In this document: piece after piece, positions 8,294 through 16,039 of the stretch
How positions within the stretch are numbered: position 1 is the first letter of the stretch
Layout of the letters: every line of letters begins with the position of its first letter
Assembly: GCF_041897535.1 (NCBI RefSeq)
Contig: NZ_CP169217.1
Location: forward strand, 2,976,001 to 3,040,000
Source: Methylomicrobium lacus_A
Lineage (GTDB): Bacteria > Pseudomonadota > Gammaproteobacteria > Methylococcales > Methylomonadaceae
Direction: 5' to 3'
Length of the DNA: 64,000 bases
The notes under the pieces: generated by a model
What the model saw: only the letters and a program-made list of their open reading frames with translations
Told to the model about the DNA's origin: nothing
Databases searched by the model: none
Made by a program: the position numbers and the translations under genes

Positions 8294-8761
8294 ATGAATC
8301 ATGAACATTTCATGCGGCGAGCGATCGAATTGGCCAGGGAGGCGCCGCGGTATCCTTTTGGCGCGGTGATCATTCAGCGCGAGAACGGTCAGTGCGTCGG
8401 GGAGGGCTTTAACCGCTCGGATCTGAATCCGACTTTTCACGGCGAAATGGTCGCGATCAATGACTGTGCACGGCGGCATCGTCCGGAAGACTGGAGCGGA
8501 TTCGATCTTTATACCACGGCGGAACCCTGTGTGATGTGTCAGGGGGCGATCGAATGGGCGGGTATCGGCCGGGTTTTTTATGGCGCCTCGATACCCTATT
8601 TACAACAACTCGGTTGGTGGCAGATCGATTTGCGCGCGGCCGACATCAGCGCAAGAGCCGCATTTCGCCAAACCCTGATCCTAGGCGGTGTTCTCGAAAC
8701 CGAATGCAATGCCTTATTCGCGGCGGCACAAAAAGGGCGTTTTGATGACGGTTCCAATTAG
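8294..8761 (+). CDS. Nucleoside deaminase (cytidine/guanine/tRNA-adenosine deaminase family)
   Basis: A 155-residue zinc-dependent deaminase. The zinc ligands are in HGEMVAI (about residues 57-63, with His ligand and catalytic Glu) and in EPCVMCQGAI (two Cys ligands, about residues 77-86). The first motif is HGE rather than the more common HAE; the ligand and catalytic Glu are kept, and other members of this subfamily have Gly there. The shape (GWWQIDLRAADISAR, C-terminal FAAAQKGRF) fits the small-molecule or guanine-deaminase branch better than TadA, but the substrate is not certain. Next in-frame Met is residue 7; neither start has a ribosome site, so leaderless translation from 8294 is possible. 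Confidence 0.85.
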   Translation: MNHEHFMRRAIELAREAPRYPFGAVIIQRENGQCVGEGFNRSDLNPTFHGEMVAINDCARRHRPEDWSGFDLYTTAEPCVMCQGAIEWAGIGRVFYGASIPYLQQLGWWQIDLRAADISARAAFRQTLILGGVLETECNALFAAAQKGRFDDGSN

Positions 8762-8766
8762 CGCGA

Positions 8767-8801
8767 CGCTGTCATCAAGCTGTCATTAATTCAGGACTAC
8801 A
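8767..8801 (+). promoter_or_regulatory. Pho box and -10 of the phoBR operon
   Basis: Two perfect CTGTCAT half-sites at 8767-8773 and 8778-8784, separated by CAAG, give the 11-base periodicity of a PhoB operator. TACAAT at 8796-8801 starts 12 bases after the box end, where the -10 of a PhoB-activated promoter belongs. The start codon of phoB is 29 bases downstream. This indicates autoregulation of phoBR under phosphate starvation. Confidence 0.9.
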
Positions 8802-8829
8802 ATCCGAGCTTTTATTTTTCTTTCCTATC

Positions 8830-9522
8830 ATGACCAAACTCTCTATTCTCGTGGTTGAAGATGAAGACTCGATTCGCGCGATGCTGCTTTTAGTGCTCGA
8901 GCAAGCCGGTTTTATCGCGCATGCGGCGAGCGACGCCAAGGAAGCGCAAGCGATTCTCGATCAGACGCATATAGACATGATTCTGCTGGACTGGATGCTG
9001 CCCGGCATCAGCGGCGCGGAATGGGCGCGGCGTTTGCGTAAAGAAAGCGCCTATCAGGACTTGCCGATCATTTTATTGACTGCGCGAGGTGAAGAGGAAG
9101 ACAAGGTGCGCGGTTTCGATGTCGGCGTCGACGATTACATCACCAAGCCGTTTTCGCCGAAGGAACTGGTCGCGAGGATTCGCGCGGTGCTGCGCCGAAG
9201 CGGTAAGTTGCTTGGCGGCGGGCAGATCGTGCTCGGCGACATGGCGCTCGACGCGGAACAGCACCGGCTGAGCATCGGCGAGCGTCAACTTGAAGTCAGT
9301 CCGACCGAATTCCGCCTGATGCAGTTTTTCATGACCCATCCGGACAAGGTCTATACGCGCACGCAGTTGCTCGATCAGGTCTGGGGGCGCAGTGTATATA
9401 TCGAAGAGCGCACGGTCGATGTGCATATTCGTAGGCTCAGAAAGATTCTCTCCGAGTATGGCCGCGAGGAGCTTCTGCAAACGGTGCGCGGCTTCGGTTA
9501 TCGTTTTTCGCTGCTGCAATAG
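8830..9522 (+). CDS. phoB: Phosphate regulon response regulator PhoB
   Basis: A 230-residue OmpR/PhoB-type regulator. The receiver domain (about 1-120) has the acidic pocket EDED (10-13), the phosphorylated Asp54 in LLDWMLPG and the conserved Lys in DDYITKPFSPKEL. The C-terminal winged helix (about 130-228) carries SPTEFRLMQFFMTHP and RTVDVHIRRLRKIL. When phosphorylated by PhoR it would bind Pho boxes such as the one in its own promoter and probably the phoD promoter at 2.9 kb. It is followed 12 bases later by phoR. The choice of PhoB over another OmpR-type regulator rests on the Pho box and the PhoR-like partner. Confidence 0.93.
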   Translation: MTKLSILVVEDEDSIRAMLLLVLEQAGFIAHAASDAKEAQAILDQTHIDMILLDWMLPGISGAEWARRLRKESAYQDLPIILLTARGEEEDKVRGFDVGVDDYITKPFSPKELVARIRAVLRRSGKLLGGGQIVLGDMALDAEQHRLSIGERQLEVSPTEFRLMQFFMTHPDKVYTRTQLLDQVWGRSVYIEERTVDVHIRRLRKILSEYGREELLQTVRGFGYRFSLLQ

Positions 9523-9534
9523 AACGTAGAATTT

Positions 9535-10812
9535 ATGGGAGTTTGGAAAAGGGAAATTACAATTGTATTGCTATCGCTATTCGCGATAGTCATTGTCGGC
9601 TTTCTGACAGGCGCTCTGCTGCCTTTACTGATGGCGGCGACCTTGATTTTTCTGTTTCGGCAGCTGCAGCAAATCAGCCGTTTCGAACGCTGGATCAGCC
9701 GAGGGGGGAAAGTCGATTATCCGAAAACCAAAGGGATTTGGGAAGATATCTACTACCATGTTTACCGGCTCAGAAAGGCCGAAAAACGCCGTAAAAAGAA
9801 GCTCCGGAAACTGCTCGAACAGTTTCGCGATTTCACCGGGGCCTTGCCCGATGCCGCGGTCATTTTGGGCGAGGACGATGTGATCGAATGGGCAAACAAG
9901 GCGGCGCTGAAGGTATTGGGCTTGCAGCCGGCGGACAAGGGGCAGCGCATTCCGAATCTGATTCGCTACCCTGAATTCATCCGCTATCTCAAATTGCAGG
10001 ATTATCAGGAGGCGATCATGTTGCCTTCGCCGGTGAACAATCAGATCACCTTGGAGGTCAGGATCGTCAATTACGGTTCAGGTCTCAGGCTGTTGTTGGC
10101 GCAGGATGTCACGCAAGTGAAGAAGATGGAAAGGATGCGCAAGGATTTTGTCGCGAATGTTTCGCACGAACTTCGAACGCCGTTGACGGTGCTGAAAGGC
10201 TATCTCGAGACCTTGCAGGATATGGATGACGGCGGTTCCGCCTTATTGACCGGCTCGCTGGAACAAATGCGCGGACAGACCGAGCGCATGCAGCATCTGG
10301 TCGATGACTTGTTGATGCTGACCCGGCTCGAGACGCAGCAAAGGCGTACGGTTTGCGTCGATGTGCCAGCATTGCTGAAGCAAATTTGCAATGAGCGCGG
10401 CGTGGTCGAAAACTTGGCCGGGCGCATCGAATTGTCTCTCGCATCGGATGCCAATATTCATGGCGACGAGCAGGAACTCCGCAGCGCGTTTACCAATCTC
10501 GTCGGCAACGCGCTGAAATATTCGCCCGCCGATTCGGTCGTGAAGGTGCGCTGGTTCGAGGACGGCGGCACGGTCGTGCTCGAGGTCCAGGACCGCGGGG
10601 TCGGCATCGCGCCGGAGGACATCCCGCGCGTCACCGAGCGCTTTTACCGCGCCGAATCCAATCACGCCCGGAAAACGCCCGGCACCGGCCTGGGCCTTGC
10701 GATCGTGAAGCATGTGTTGATGCGGCATGACGCCCGCCTGCATATCATCAGCGAGCTCGGGAAGGGGAGCTGTTTCAGTTGTCATTTCCCGTTGCATCGC
10801 CTGTGCGATTGA
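9535..10812 (+). CDS. phoR: Phosphate regulon sensor histidine kinase PhoR
   Basis: A 425-residue membrane kinase. Two close hydrophobic segments at about residues 8-42 lack a large periplasmic loop, as in PhoR. They are followed by a basic linker (RKAEKRRKKKLRKLLEQF), a PAS-like region (about 100-195), the phospho-accepting His211 in FVANVSHELRTPL, and an ATPase domain with the N box (NLVGNALKYSP), DRGVGIAPED and GTGLGLAIVKHV. It would phosphorylate PhoB in response to phosphate supply through the Pst/PhoU complex, whose genes are not in this window. It is co-transcribed with phoB. Confidence 0.93.
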   Translation: MGVWKREITIVLLSLFAIVIVGFLTGALLPLLMAATLIFLFRQLQQISRFERWISRGGKVDYPKTKGIWEDIYYHVYRLRKAEKRRKKKLRKLLEQFRDFTGALPDAAVILGEDDVIEWANKAALKVLGLQPADKGQRIPNLIRYPEFIRYLKLQDYQEAIMLPSPVNNQITLEVRIVNYGSGLRLLLAQDVTQVKKMERMRKDFVANVSHELRTPLTVLKGYLETLQDMDDGGSALLTGSLEQMRGQTERMQHLVDDLLMLTRLETQQRRTVCVDVPALLKQICNERGVVENLAGRIELSLASDANIHGDEQELRSAFTNLVGNALKYSPADSVVKVRWFEDGGTVVLEVQDRGVGIAPEDIPRVTERFYRAESNHARKTPGTGLGLAIVKHVLMRHDARLHIISELGKGSCFSCHFPLHRLCD

Positions 10813-10835
10813 TCGGTAAGTTGCTTGATTTCGCT

Positions 10836-10841
10836 TATAAT
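10836..10841 (+). promoter_or_regulatory. Possible -10 box upstream of the DUF502 gene
   Basis: A perfect TATAAT 125 bases before the ATG, in the gap after phoR. No clear -35 stands at 17-bp spacing, so support is limited. Confidence 0.35.
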
Positions 10842-10966
10842 GAGTTGCCGGCTCATCCCTGCCTTGAACGAAAAATTCGCAGGGGCAAGGTAACGGCGTT
10901 CAATAATAACAACTTTATAAAGTAACGGCCGCGGCGAAAGGTCGCTGTTAACGACGAGGAGCGCTA

Positions 10967-11563
10967 ATGAACCCACTGGTAAAACAAGTTTTAAATTATT
11001 TTCTGATCGGCGTATTGGCCGTAATCCCGATCGTGATTACGCTGCAGATCATGATTTTTGTCAAAGACCGCGTGTCCGATCTGATCGGCACCGTTTATGC
11101 CGTCTCGGACAATTATTTTTATACGGTGATGGTGTTCGGCGTCAGTACCGCGATCCTGGTCTGGATCGGCCATAAAATCGTCAAGGACGGGCGCTACTGG
11201 GTGATCGCGACCTTCGATCGTATTATCGATAAAATTCCATTACTGAATACCATTTACCGGGTCCTCAAAAAAGTCAGCAATATGATTTCCGGCCACGACA
11301 AGACGGTCGCGAAAGAGGTCGTTTATGTCGAATATCCGAAGGAAGGCGTTTGGATGGCGGCCTATGTGACCAACCGCTTCGACGATAAATATGTGTTGTT
11401 CATACCGACCTCGCCGAATCCGACTTCCGGCTTTACCGCGATCGTGGACAAGTCGAAAGTCATCAAATCGGCGATGAATATCGAGGAAGCGAGCAGCCTG
11501 ATCATCAGCGTCGGCGTCGACTTCAACAAGGTCGCCGAAATCGGCACCTTGCCGAAAATATAA
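10967..11563 (+). CDS. DUF502 family inner-membrane protein
   Basis: A 198-residue protein with two N-terminal membrane segments (about residues 10-32, FLIGVLAVIPIVITLQIMIF, and 50-68, FYTVMVFGVSTAILVWIGH). A conserved cytoplasmic part follows: the stretch IIDKIPLLNTIYRVLKKVSN, then VVYVEYPKEGVWMAAYVTN and VLFIPTSPNPTSGF. These are the family signatures of DUF502. The function is unknown. A strong GAGGAG site precedes the ATG. The FMN reductase follows after 21 bases and may be co-transcribed. Confidence 0.9.
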   Translation: MNPLVKQVLNYFLIGVLAVIPIVITLQIMIFVKDRVSDLIGTVYAVSDNYFYTVMVFGVSTAILVWIGHKIVKDGRYWVIATFDRIIDKIPLLNTIYRVLKKVSNMISGHDKTVAKEVVYVEYPKEGVWMAAYVTNRFDDKYVLFIPTSPNPTSGFTAIVDKSKVIKSAMNIEEASSLIISVGVDFNKVAEIGTLPKI

Positions 11564-11584
11564 CGGCGCAGGTTGAGCATCCCG

Positions 11585-12163
11585 ATGAGCAAGCCCAAAA
11601 TCCTCGCCTTTTCCGGCAGCGCCCGGAAAAACTCCTTCAACCAGCGCTTGGTCAAAATCGCGGCGCAAGGCGCGGAACAGGCCGGCGCGGAAGTCACGGT
11701 GATCAACCTGGCCGATTTTCCGATGCCGATCTTCAATCAGGACGACGAGGCCGAGCACGGCATTCCCGAGGCCGCGCGCGCCTTCAAGCAATTGTTGATC
11801 GCGCATGACGGCTTTCTGATCGCCTCGCCCGAATACAACAGCGCCTTCAGCCCATTGCTCAAAAACGCGATCGACTGGGCGTCGCGGCGCGAAGGCGATG
11901 AAGCGCCGCTCTTGGCTTATCGCGGCAAGGTCGCGGCGATCATGGCCGCATCGCCGGGCGCTTTGGGAGGGCTCAGGGGGCTGGTTTTTTTAAGATTGCT
12001 GCTCAGCAACATCGGGGTGACGGTGTTGCCCGAGCAGCAGGCGATCGTGCAAGCCGACAAAGCGCTGCATCCTGACGGCTACCTGAACGATGCGCAGATG
12101 CAGGCAACCGTGCTCAATTTGGGGGCGAGGTTGGTCGACGTAGCGCGGAAATTGCAGGGTTAA
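11585..12163 (+). CDS. NADPH-dependent FMN reductase (flavodoxin-like fold)
   Basis: A 192-residue member of the NADPH-dependent FMN reductase family (chromate/azo-reductase type). It carries the FMN phosphate-binding loop FSGSARKNSFN at the N terminus, then LADFPMPIFNQDDE, SPEYNSAFSPLLKNAIDW and the turn AASPGALGGLRG. Such enzymes reduce free flavin, quinones or chromate with NAD(P)H in the cytoplasm; the true substrate is not readable. I chose the ATG at 11585 over the TTG at 11573 because MSKPKILAFSGS is the normal family start. It is convergent with the GDSL hydrolase gene, with only 11 bases between them. Confidence 0.88.
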   Translation: MSKPKILAFSGSARKNSFNQRLVKIAAQGAEQAGAEVTVINLADFPMPIFNQDDEAEHGIPEAARAFKQLLIAHDGFLIASPEYNSAFSPLLKNAIDWASRREGDEAPLLAYRGKVAAIMAASPGALGGLRGLVFLRLLLSNIGVTVLPEQQAIVQADKALHPDGYLNDAQMQATVLNLGARLVDVARKLQG

Positions 12164-12174
12164 CCGCACGCGGC

Positions 12175-13191
12175 TCAAAAACTCAGCGTCGCCGCGGCTT
12201 CTTTGGCGATCGTTTGATGAATGGCCCGGGTGGGGTGGATGCCGTCCCAAAACAGATAGGTATCCGGTTTCTTGCAGGTGTACGGCGGAATTTTAGGGGT
12301 CACGCAGGCGTGTTCGGCATCGATGATGCCGTAGGAGGCCGGGTGAGCCAGGATGTCGTTGAGCAGGTCAAAGAGATTCAAGATGCGGGCATCAACGCCG
12401 GCGGGAATCATCGTGTTGGCGACCGCATTGGCTAAAGCGCCATTAAATTGCGCCGATATGTAAGTTGCCAAGGCGGATAGGCCCGGAAATTTGGCGTCGA
12501 GTGCGGTGACTGCCGGTGTTTTCCCGATGTCCGGAACATTGACCAGCAGAATTTGCCGCGCGTTGTGATGCGTATGCAGATATTCCACCGTCGCCGAAAT
12601 GTTCCCTACGATGCGCTCAATTGCAGGCCTTATTAACTGCATATCGAATAAGGCCAACAGCATCACATCGCGCACATCGTTGCCCCCGATTTCCAAGACA
12701 AATAAGGACTGTTCGGTCGTTTGCAGCCCGCCTTTGTCGAACGCGTCGATCTGATCCGGCAGATTGAACCGGCATGGGAAGTCTTCGCTGCGTGCGCCGC
12801 CGACCGCATAATTACTGGCGACATGCTGGCCCGGCTTCAACGCCGGACGGGTATCACCTGGCATTTTGAGGGCGCGCGCGAGGTATTCAACCCAAGTTTC
12901 GCCGTTGGTAAAATGATGGCCGCCTTTGGCATAGGGCGCTTCCGGGATGGTCAGTTCATCCAGTTGATCATAGGGGGGGACGCTTAATGATCGGGTTCCG
13001 CATGGCTTCTGGGTTTCAGGATCGACCAACGACGTGAGCAGGAAAAAGCCGTTGCCGGGATCGGTCAAACTGGCGCCGAAAGTCACGATTCTGTCGTAAG
13101 GCGTTTGTGCCGCGGCCAGGGCTGGAGCCGTCAGCGCGAGCCACAAGCCGGCCTGTGCCAGTTTCTTTCCGAATAATGTGCCTGAGTTCAT
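12175..13191 (-). CDS. GDSL/SGNH-family lipase or esterase, exported
   Basis: A 338-residue secreted hydrolase. Block I is IVTFGASLTDPGN, with Ser in the GDSL position, here GASL, a common variant; block III is LEIGGNDVRD; block V is WDGIHPTRAIHQ, with the Asp and His of the triad. The start is taken as the ATG at 13189-13191 (MNSGTLFGKKLAQ), which gives a standard signal peptide cleaved after AAAQ; the frame is open for 13 codons further upstream. There is no C-terminal autotransporter barrel, so it is a free periplasmic or extracellular enzyme of the thermolabile-hemolysin/lecithinase-like type. It is divergent from the next esterase pair. Confidence 0.88.
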   Translation of the reverse strand: MNSGTLFGKKLAQAGLWLALTAPALAAAQTPYDRIVTFGASLTDPGNGFFLLTSLVDPETQKPCGTRSLSVPPYDQLDELTIPEAPYAKGGHHFTNGETWVEYLARALKMPGDTRPALKPGQHVASNYAVGGARSEDFPCRFNLPDQIDAFDKGGLQTTEQSLFVLEIGGNDVRDVMLLALFDMQLIRPAIERIVGNISATVEYLHTHHNARQILLVNVPDIGKTPAVTALDAKFPGLSALATYISAQFNGALANAVANTMIPAGVDARILNLFDLLNDILAHPASYGIIDAEHACVTPKIPPYTCKKPDTYLFWDGIHPTRAIHQTIAKEAAATLSF

Positions 13192-13471
13192 CGTATTGTC
13201 TCTTATTTTAATGGGTATCCGCCTGTCCATGCCGTTGTAGCGGAAGCTGGACTGTGATTAAACGGGCCGATCTCCGGGCAGACGCGGAAATGAGCGGCGT
13301 TCTAGCTGTCATCATGCTGATTTAAGCTTAGCTAAACAATTGGTAGTTTTACTAATTGACGAACTTTTTTGTAATTATTTTGTCATGCAGGCGCATTGCA
13401 GGCCTTAAAATAAGGTAACAGCGAGGCTCCGCCTCCCCAGGATATTACGAATTTTACCAGAATCGATACTC

Positions 13472-14410
13472 ATGCCGCCTTTCGACCCCGCCTACGGTTA
13501 TACCCTGGACCAATTACTGAGCATCACGCCGCCGCTGCCGCCGGATGATTTTGTTCCCTTCTGGCAGGCGCGCTATCAGCGGGCGCTGGCATTGGACCCG
13601 CGCCAGCGCCTCACGCACTGCGCTTGGTCGCATCCCGATTTCGAGTGTTACGATCTGAGCTACCGGTCCACCGATGCGTTCGAGATAGGGGGCTGGGCGC
13701 TGATTCCGAAGCGTGCGCCGGTGACGCGCGGTGTGATCGTCGGGCACGGTTATGGCGGACGCGACGGTCCCGATTTTCATCTGCCGATTCCGGATGCGGT
13801 GTTTTTGTTCCCCTGTTTTCGCGGTCTGTCCCGCAGCCGGCGCTGGCCGATTTCGGATAATCCGGCCTATCACGTCTTGCACGACATCGATAAGAAAGAC
13901 CGTTACATCCTGGGCGGTTGCGTGGAAGACCTCTGGCTCGCGGTGTCCGCCTTGCTGGCCCTATTTCCCGGCGTGGCCGGCCATGTCGGCTATCTCGGCA
14001 TCAGCTTTGGCGGCGGCGTCGGGGCCTTGGCGCTGCCCTGGGACAAGCGCATTCAGCGCGCCCATCTGAATGTGCCGAGTTTCGGCGATCACCCGCTGCG
14101 CCTGAAACTGCCGACCTGGGGCAGCGCGGCGTCGCTGCAAAACTACCAGCGCGAGCACGGTCATCTTCTCGACACATTACGCTATTATGATGCCGCCATC
14201 GCGGCGCGCTACATCGAGGCGCCCGTGCATGTGGCGGCGGCGCTGGCCGATCCGGTGGTGGCGCCGCCTGGCCAGTTCAGCATTTATAACGCGCTGCCCC
14301 GGGAAAAACACCTGTTCGTCCTCGACCAGGGACATGCGGACTATCCCCGCAAGGCGGAGCAGGATAAGGCATTAATTACGGCGTTGCGGGAGTTTTTCGG
14401 CGGATTATGA
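13472..14410 (+). CDS. Acetylxylan-esterase-like alpha/beta hydrolase (AXE1/COG3458 family)
   Basis: A 312-residue alpha/beta hydrolase without a signal peptide. It has the family features of AXE1: an N-terminal stretch with FVPFWQARYQRAL, a mid-protein YDLSYRSTDAFEIGGWALIP, the oxyanion turn VGHGYGGR, the nucleophile Ser in YLGISFGGGVG (about residue 178), the acid Asp in ALADPVVAPPGQ, and His in LDQGHADYP. Relatives deacetylate xylan or cephalosporin C, but no xylan-degrading genes are nearby and the physiological ester is unknown. Its last four bases overlap the start of the next hydrolase gene (ATGA), so the two are translationally coupled. Confidence 0.85.
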   Translation: MPPFDPAYGYTLDQLLSITPPLPPDDFVPFWQARYQRALALDPRQRLTHCAWSHPDFECYDLSYRSTDAFEIGGWALIPKRAPVTRGVIVGHGYGGRDGPDFHLPIPDAVFLFPCFRGLSRSRRWPISDNPAYHVLHDIDKKDRYILGGCVEDLWLAVSALLALFPGVAGHVGYLGISFGGGVGALALPWDKRIQRAHLNVPSFGDHPLRLKLPTWGSAASLQNYQREHGHLLDTLRYYDAAIAARYIEAPVHVAAALADPVVAPPGQFSIYNALPREKHLFVLDQGHADYPRKAEQDKALITALREFFGGL

Positions 14411-15135
14411 AGCGCGAATATCACTGTTGGCATAGTCCCGATCTGGGGCGCGACATGGAGCTGTTGGTGTTCGGCCATGGCGGGGCGAAAGTCCTGATGT
14501 TTCCGACCCGCGACGGGCGTTTTTATGAGTACGAAGATATCGGCATCGTCAGGACGCTGGAACACAAAATCGACGCCGGCCATCTGCAATTGGTTTGCGT
14601 GGACAGCATCGTCAACGAGAGTTTTTATTGCAACTGGTGCCATCCGTCCGGGCGCATTCAGCGCCACATCCAGTACGAGAACTACATCCTGAACGATGTC
14701 TTGCCGTTCATGGCGAGGCAGAATCCACACCCCTGCACGATCGCCTACGGTTGCAGCCTGGGGGCGTATAAAGCCGCCACCATCGCCTTCCGCCATCCCG
14801 ATCGATTTCAAAAATTGTGCGCATTTTCCGGCCGATACGATTTGACGTTGTCGGTCGAGCACTTTCACAACCTGTTCGACGGCTACTACGACGACAATAT
14901 CTATTTCCACACCCCGACGCATTTCCTGCCCCAGCTCGATTGCGAATCGCACCTCAAGCAATTGCGGCAGATGGACATGGTGTTCGTGATCGGCAAGGAA
15001 GACCCGTTTCTCGAAAACAACCGCCATCTCAGTCAGATATGTTGGTCCAAAGGCGTGCCGCATGCGTTGCACGAATGGGACGGGCGCGCGCATCGAGGCA
15101 GATATTGGCGGCAGATGACAAGGCTCTATGTGTGA
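14407..15135 (+). CDS. Esterase/lipase superfamily protein (COG4947-like)
   Basis: A 242-residue alpha/beta hydrolase. The nucleophile elbow is IAYGCSLGAYKAA, with Ser in G-C-S-L-G at about residue 118. The acid is probably the Asp in IGKEDPFLENN (about 201) and the His is in WDGRAHRGRYWRQM near the C terminus. The N terminus (MKREYHCWHSPDLGRDMELLVFG) has no signal peptide. It resembles the COG4947/esterase-D-like family. The start overlaps the AXE1-like gene by four bases, so both hydrolases are made from one message and may act in succession. The substrate is unknown. Confidence 0.85.
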   Translation: MKREYHCWHSPDLGRDMELLVFGHGGAKVLMFPTRDGRFYEYEDIGIVRTLEHKIDAGHLQLVCVDSIVNESFYCNWCHPSGRIQRHIQYENYILNDVLPFMARQNPHPCTIAYGCSLGAYKAATIAFRHPDRFQKLCAFSGRYDLTLSVEHFHNLFDGYYDDNIYFHTPTHFLPQLDCESHLKQLRQMDMVFVIGKEDPFLENNRHLSQICWSKGVPHALHEWDGRAHRGRYWRQMTRLYV

Positions 15136-15265
15136 TGCGGAAGTCAAATGCATGGGTTATCTCAATTGCATCGGTAACATTCGGCCCCATGCGTTGTCCC
15201 AGATGAAAAAAGGGCGGCGTTTAAACGGCGCTGGTTTTGACTGACCCATCGTGGAGATTCCGAAC

Positions 15266-15871
15266 ATGAAAACCCCCATCGCTGCGCCGATTTTCCCCCG
15301 CTTTCCGAGCATCAAAAACGCGGTCAGAGGGTTCGTGTTTTTGTTCATGCTGAGCGGCTGCCAAACCGTCTCGACGCCGGAGCAAGTCACCGAGGCATTC
15401 TGGGAAGCGATGGCGGATGGCGATCTCGAAACCGCCAGAAGCTATGCGCTCAGGGATAGCCAGCATCTGGTGGGTCGCCAGCAAAATCTCGAAGATGCGA
15501 CGCTGGAAACCGGCAAGGTCTTGGTCGAAGGCGGCAATGCGCGGGTTGCCACCGTGCTGACGCTGCAAAAATCCGAAAACAATAGGGTCCTGACTTTCGA
15601 TACCGCGCTGTCGAAGGAAAACGATCGCTGGAAGGTGGATTATCAGCAAACGCTGAACAACCTGTTAAACCAGCCTTTCGGCGAAATCTTTAAAAGCCTC
15701 AGCAAAATTGGCGAAGCGATCAACAAGGAACTCGAACAGCAGATTCCGCTGTTTGAAAGGCAGCTCAAGTCTTTCAGTGAAGAATTGCTGCGCCAGATGG
15801 AAGAATTCCGCCGACAATTGGAAAAGTCGATCCCGCCCGAAAAACAGCCGCCGCATTCGGGCACGATTTGA
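15266..15871 (+). CDS. Lipoprotein with NTF2/DUF4878-like fold
   Basis: A 201-residue predicted lipoprotein. The lipobox is LSGC, with Cys at about residue 31 after an unusually long n-region (MKTPIAAPIFPRFPSIKNAVRG) and hydrophobic core FVFLFML. The next part (TPEQVTEAFWEAMADGDLETARSYA … NDRWKVDYQQTL) looks like the NTF2-like DUF4878 fold common in lipoproteins. The last 60 residues form a long charged helix (IFKSLSKIGEAINKELEQQI … EEFRRQLEKSI) likely to be a coiled coil. The ATG at 15266 has GGAG ten bases upstream; the GTG at 15251 is less likely. No function is known. Confidence 0.75.
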   Translation: MKTPIAAPIFPRFPSIKNAVRGFVFLFMLSGCQTVSTPEQVTEAFWEAMADGDLETARSYALRDSQHLVGRQQNLEDATLETGKVLVEGGNARVATVLTLQKSENNRVLTFDTALSKENDRWKVDYQQTLNNLLNQPFGEIFKSLSKIGEAINKELEQQIPLFERQLKSFSEELLRQMEEFRRQLEKSIPPEKQPPHSGTI

Positions 15872-16039
15872 CGGGGGAATTGATCGGGAATCGGGATCAG
15901 GCCGGCACAATCTGCCGAAGCGTTTACCTTTCCGCCCGGCGACATTGACATTCAAACTAATTCGCCATACGCTAACGAAAATTATCGTTCTATCGAAAGC
16001 GTTGGACTATTCCATGCTGAATTTGGCGGAGAAAACCCA

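Noticed and set aside
13306..13323. Possible Pho box upstream of the AXE1-like gene
   Set aside because: Only the first half-site is perfect; the second matches four of seven and the -10 is poor.
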